Assembly (NCBI GenBank): GCA_019751575.1
Contig: JAIENF010000478.1
Coordinates: 1-6,622 of the forward strand
DNA: 6,622 nucleotides
Direction of reading: 5' to 3'
Source: Burkholderiales bacterium
GTDB lineage: Bacteria > Pseudomonadota > Gammaproteobacteria > Burkholderiales > CAIKXV01
Of the stretch, positions 5,572-6,622 are shown in pieces (position 1 is the first letter of the stretch; each line of letters opens with the position of its first letter). A program made the translations under genes and the position numbers. The notes below the pieces were generated by a model. It searched no databases and was not told the origin of the DNA. It worked only from the letters and a program-made list of their open reading frames with translations.

Positions 5572-6622
5572 TCAGCCGCCGCCTGCCCCGGCCAGCGCGA
5601 ACATCGGCGCCAGGTCTTCCAGCGCATCGATGCCGCGGCACATGGCGCACAACGCACGGGCATCGCGTTCGCCCAGCGTGCGCGTGGCGAGCGCGATGAA
5701 CTTCGCATCGAGCGCGGCGTCGGTCATCGGATTGACGACGCTGCCGGTCGCATGTTCGATGCGCGCCTCGAAGCGCCTGCCGTCGGCGAGCGTCAGCGTG
5801 ACGGCGGACTGGTCGGTGGCCAGGCTTTCGTCGACCACCGGGTGGATGCGGGTGCGAAGCGCCGCGATGGCGGGATCGACCGCGCGTGCATCGGTGAACT
5901 GGTCGACGCCGGCGGCCCGGTCGGCCAGCGCGACGGCGCAGGCATGGGCAAAGCTCAGTTTCGACTCGAGCCCGTCCTTCGGGTCCGTGCGTCCGGTCAG
6001 CACCATCACCAGCGGATGCACCTTCACTTCGACCCGCTCGATCGCTGCCGCTGCGGCAGCGGACTGCTCGGCTACCTGAAGGCAGCCGTCGATCAGCGGA
6101 TGCAGCACGATCCCGCACGGATAGGGCTTGTAGGTGTCGAGTGCCGCCTCCCAGCGCTCGCCCAGTCCTCCGATCAGCCGGTCTTCATCGAGCCCGTCGG
6201 CGAGCACGACGGCGAAGCCGCGCGGCGCCTCGATCGCGCGCAGCGACGAGGTGAAGCCGGTCGCCGCGATCAGCGCGGCGTTCAGTCCCTCCCGGCCGGC
6301 ACGCGCGATGTTGTAGCTCTTCGACATGCCGCCCATCATCTCGCCCAGGCCGGTCGCCGACGTGGCGGCGAGCCCGATGGCATGGGCCATCCTCACCGGG
6401 TCGAGCCCGAGCAGCCGGCCGGTCGCTGCCGCCGCGCCGACCACCCCGCAGGTGCCCGTGATGTGCCAGCCGCGCGCATAGTGGCCCGGACCGATCGCCA
6501 CGCCGAGCCGGCATGCGACTTCCATGCCGACCAGGAACGCATCGAGCAGCTGCGCGCCGGTCACCTCGGCCAGGCCCTCCGGCCTTGCTTCGGCGATCGC
6601 CAGCACTGCGGACAGGCAGGCC
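5572..6622 (-). CDS. MmgE/PrpD family protein (5' end beyond the window)
   Basis: The 349 visible codons cover most of an MmgE/PrpD protein; about 100 N-terminal residues of a usual 450 lie past the window edge. The family includes 2-methylcitrate dehydratase, cis-aconitate decarboxylase and several epimerases or decarboxylases acting on carboxylic acids. Family blocks are ARGWHITGTCGVVGAAAA (6477-6424) with its conserved His, LLGLDPVRMAHAIGLAA (6411-6361), MSKSYNIARAGREGLNAAL (6327-6271) with a conserved Lys, YKPYPCGIVLHPLIDG (6132-6085) with a second Lys, and KLSFAHACAVAL in the second domain. The reading frame stays open to the last base with family-like residues (ACLSAV), so the GTG at 6606 is internal, not the start. 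The K-S-Y-N form replaces the K-P-L-H seen in some members, indicating a different subgroup. The exact reaction cannot be named. The downstream methyltransferase gene is probably in the same transcript. Confidence 0.95.
   Translation of the reverse strand, partial: ACLSAVLAIAEARPEGLAEVTGAQLLDAFLVGMEVACRLGVAIGPGHYARGWHITGTCGVVGAAAATGRLLGLDPVRMAHAIGLAATSATGLGEMMGGMSKSYNIARAGREGLNAALIAATGFTSSLRAIEAPRGFAVVLADGLDEDRLIGGLGERWEAALDTYKPYPCGIVLHPLIDGCLQVAEQSAAAAAAIERVEVKVHPLVMVLTGRTDPKDGLESKLSFAHACAVALADRAAGVDQFTDARAVDPAIAALRTRIHPVVDESLATDQSAVTLTLADGRRFEARIEHATGSVVNPMTDAALDAKFIALATRTLGERDARALCAMCRGIDALEDLAPMFALAGAGGG

Noticed and set aside
3606..5699. Very long open frame on the plus strand crossing the permease and methyltransferase genes
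   Set aside because: Its translation is dominated by Arg, Gly, Ala and Pro without any domain pattern. It is a GC-driven shadow of the real genes, which have clear membrane or family motifs.

Overview
This is a very GC-rich window with strong Shine-Dalgarno sites before two of its genes. It encodes an amidase, an orphan Bug/TctC-type periplasmic receptor and an MmgE/PrpD protein. Large sets of such genes are typical of Burkholderiales and related Betaproteobacteria, so I infer a betaproteobacterium. The window holds no ribosomal or other taxonomic marker gene, so this rests on gene content and composition only.

Layout. Bases 1-132 are upstream DNA with a possible extended -10 element. Rightward from 133 come an amidase-signature hydrolase (133-1416) and, after a 121-base gap, a secreted Bug/TctC receptor (1538-2536). 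Next is a perfect inverted repeat with 32-base arms (2546-2638), lying between convergent genes. A leftward gene for a 256-residue membrane protein follows (2633-3403); its last codon and stop lie inside the right arm of the repeat. Across a 98-base divergent promoter region, a rightward gene encodes a 452-residue permease-like membrane protein (3502-4860). Its 3' end overlaps by 7 bases the end of a leftward gene for an ICMT/PEMT-type membrane methyltransferase (4854-5531). Forty bases upstream of that gene ends a leftward MmgE/PrpD gene (5572 to the window edge), which is cut off at its 5' end. No stretch of 300 bases lacks a gene. I see no tRNA, rRNA, CRISPR array or transposase gene.

How the genes fit together. 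The amidase and the Bug receptor may form a small uptake-and-hydrolysis unit for an amide or carboxylate. The MmgE/PrpD protein would act on a tricarboxylate-like or other hydroxy-acid substrate. None of these substrates can be read from the sequence. The two membrane proteins on either side of the divergent promoter have no function I can name. I find no defence system or other clearly new multi-gene system. The most unusual items are the inverted-repeat element that supplies a gene's stop codon, the internal duplication in the 256-residue membrane protein, and the divergent promoter with a possible leaderless mini-ORF overlapping the permease start.
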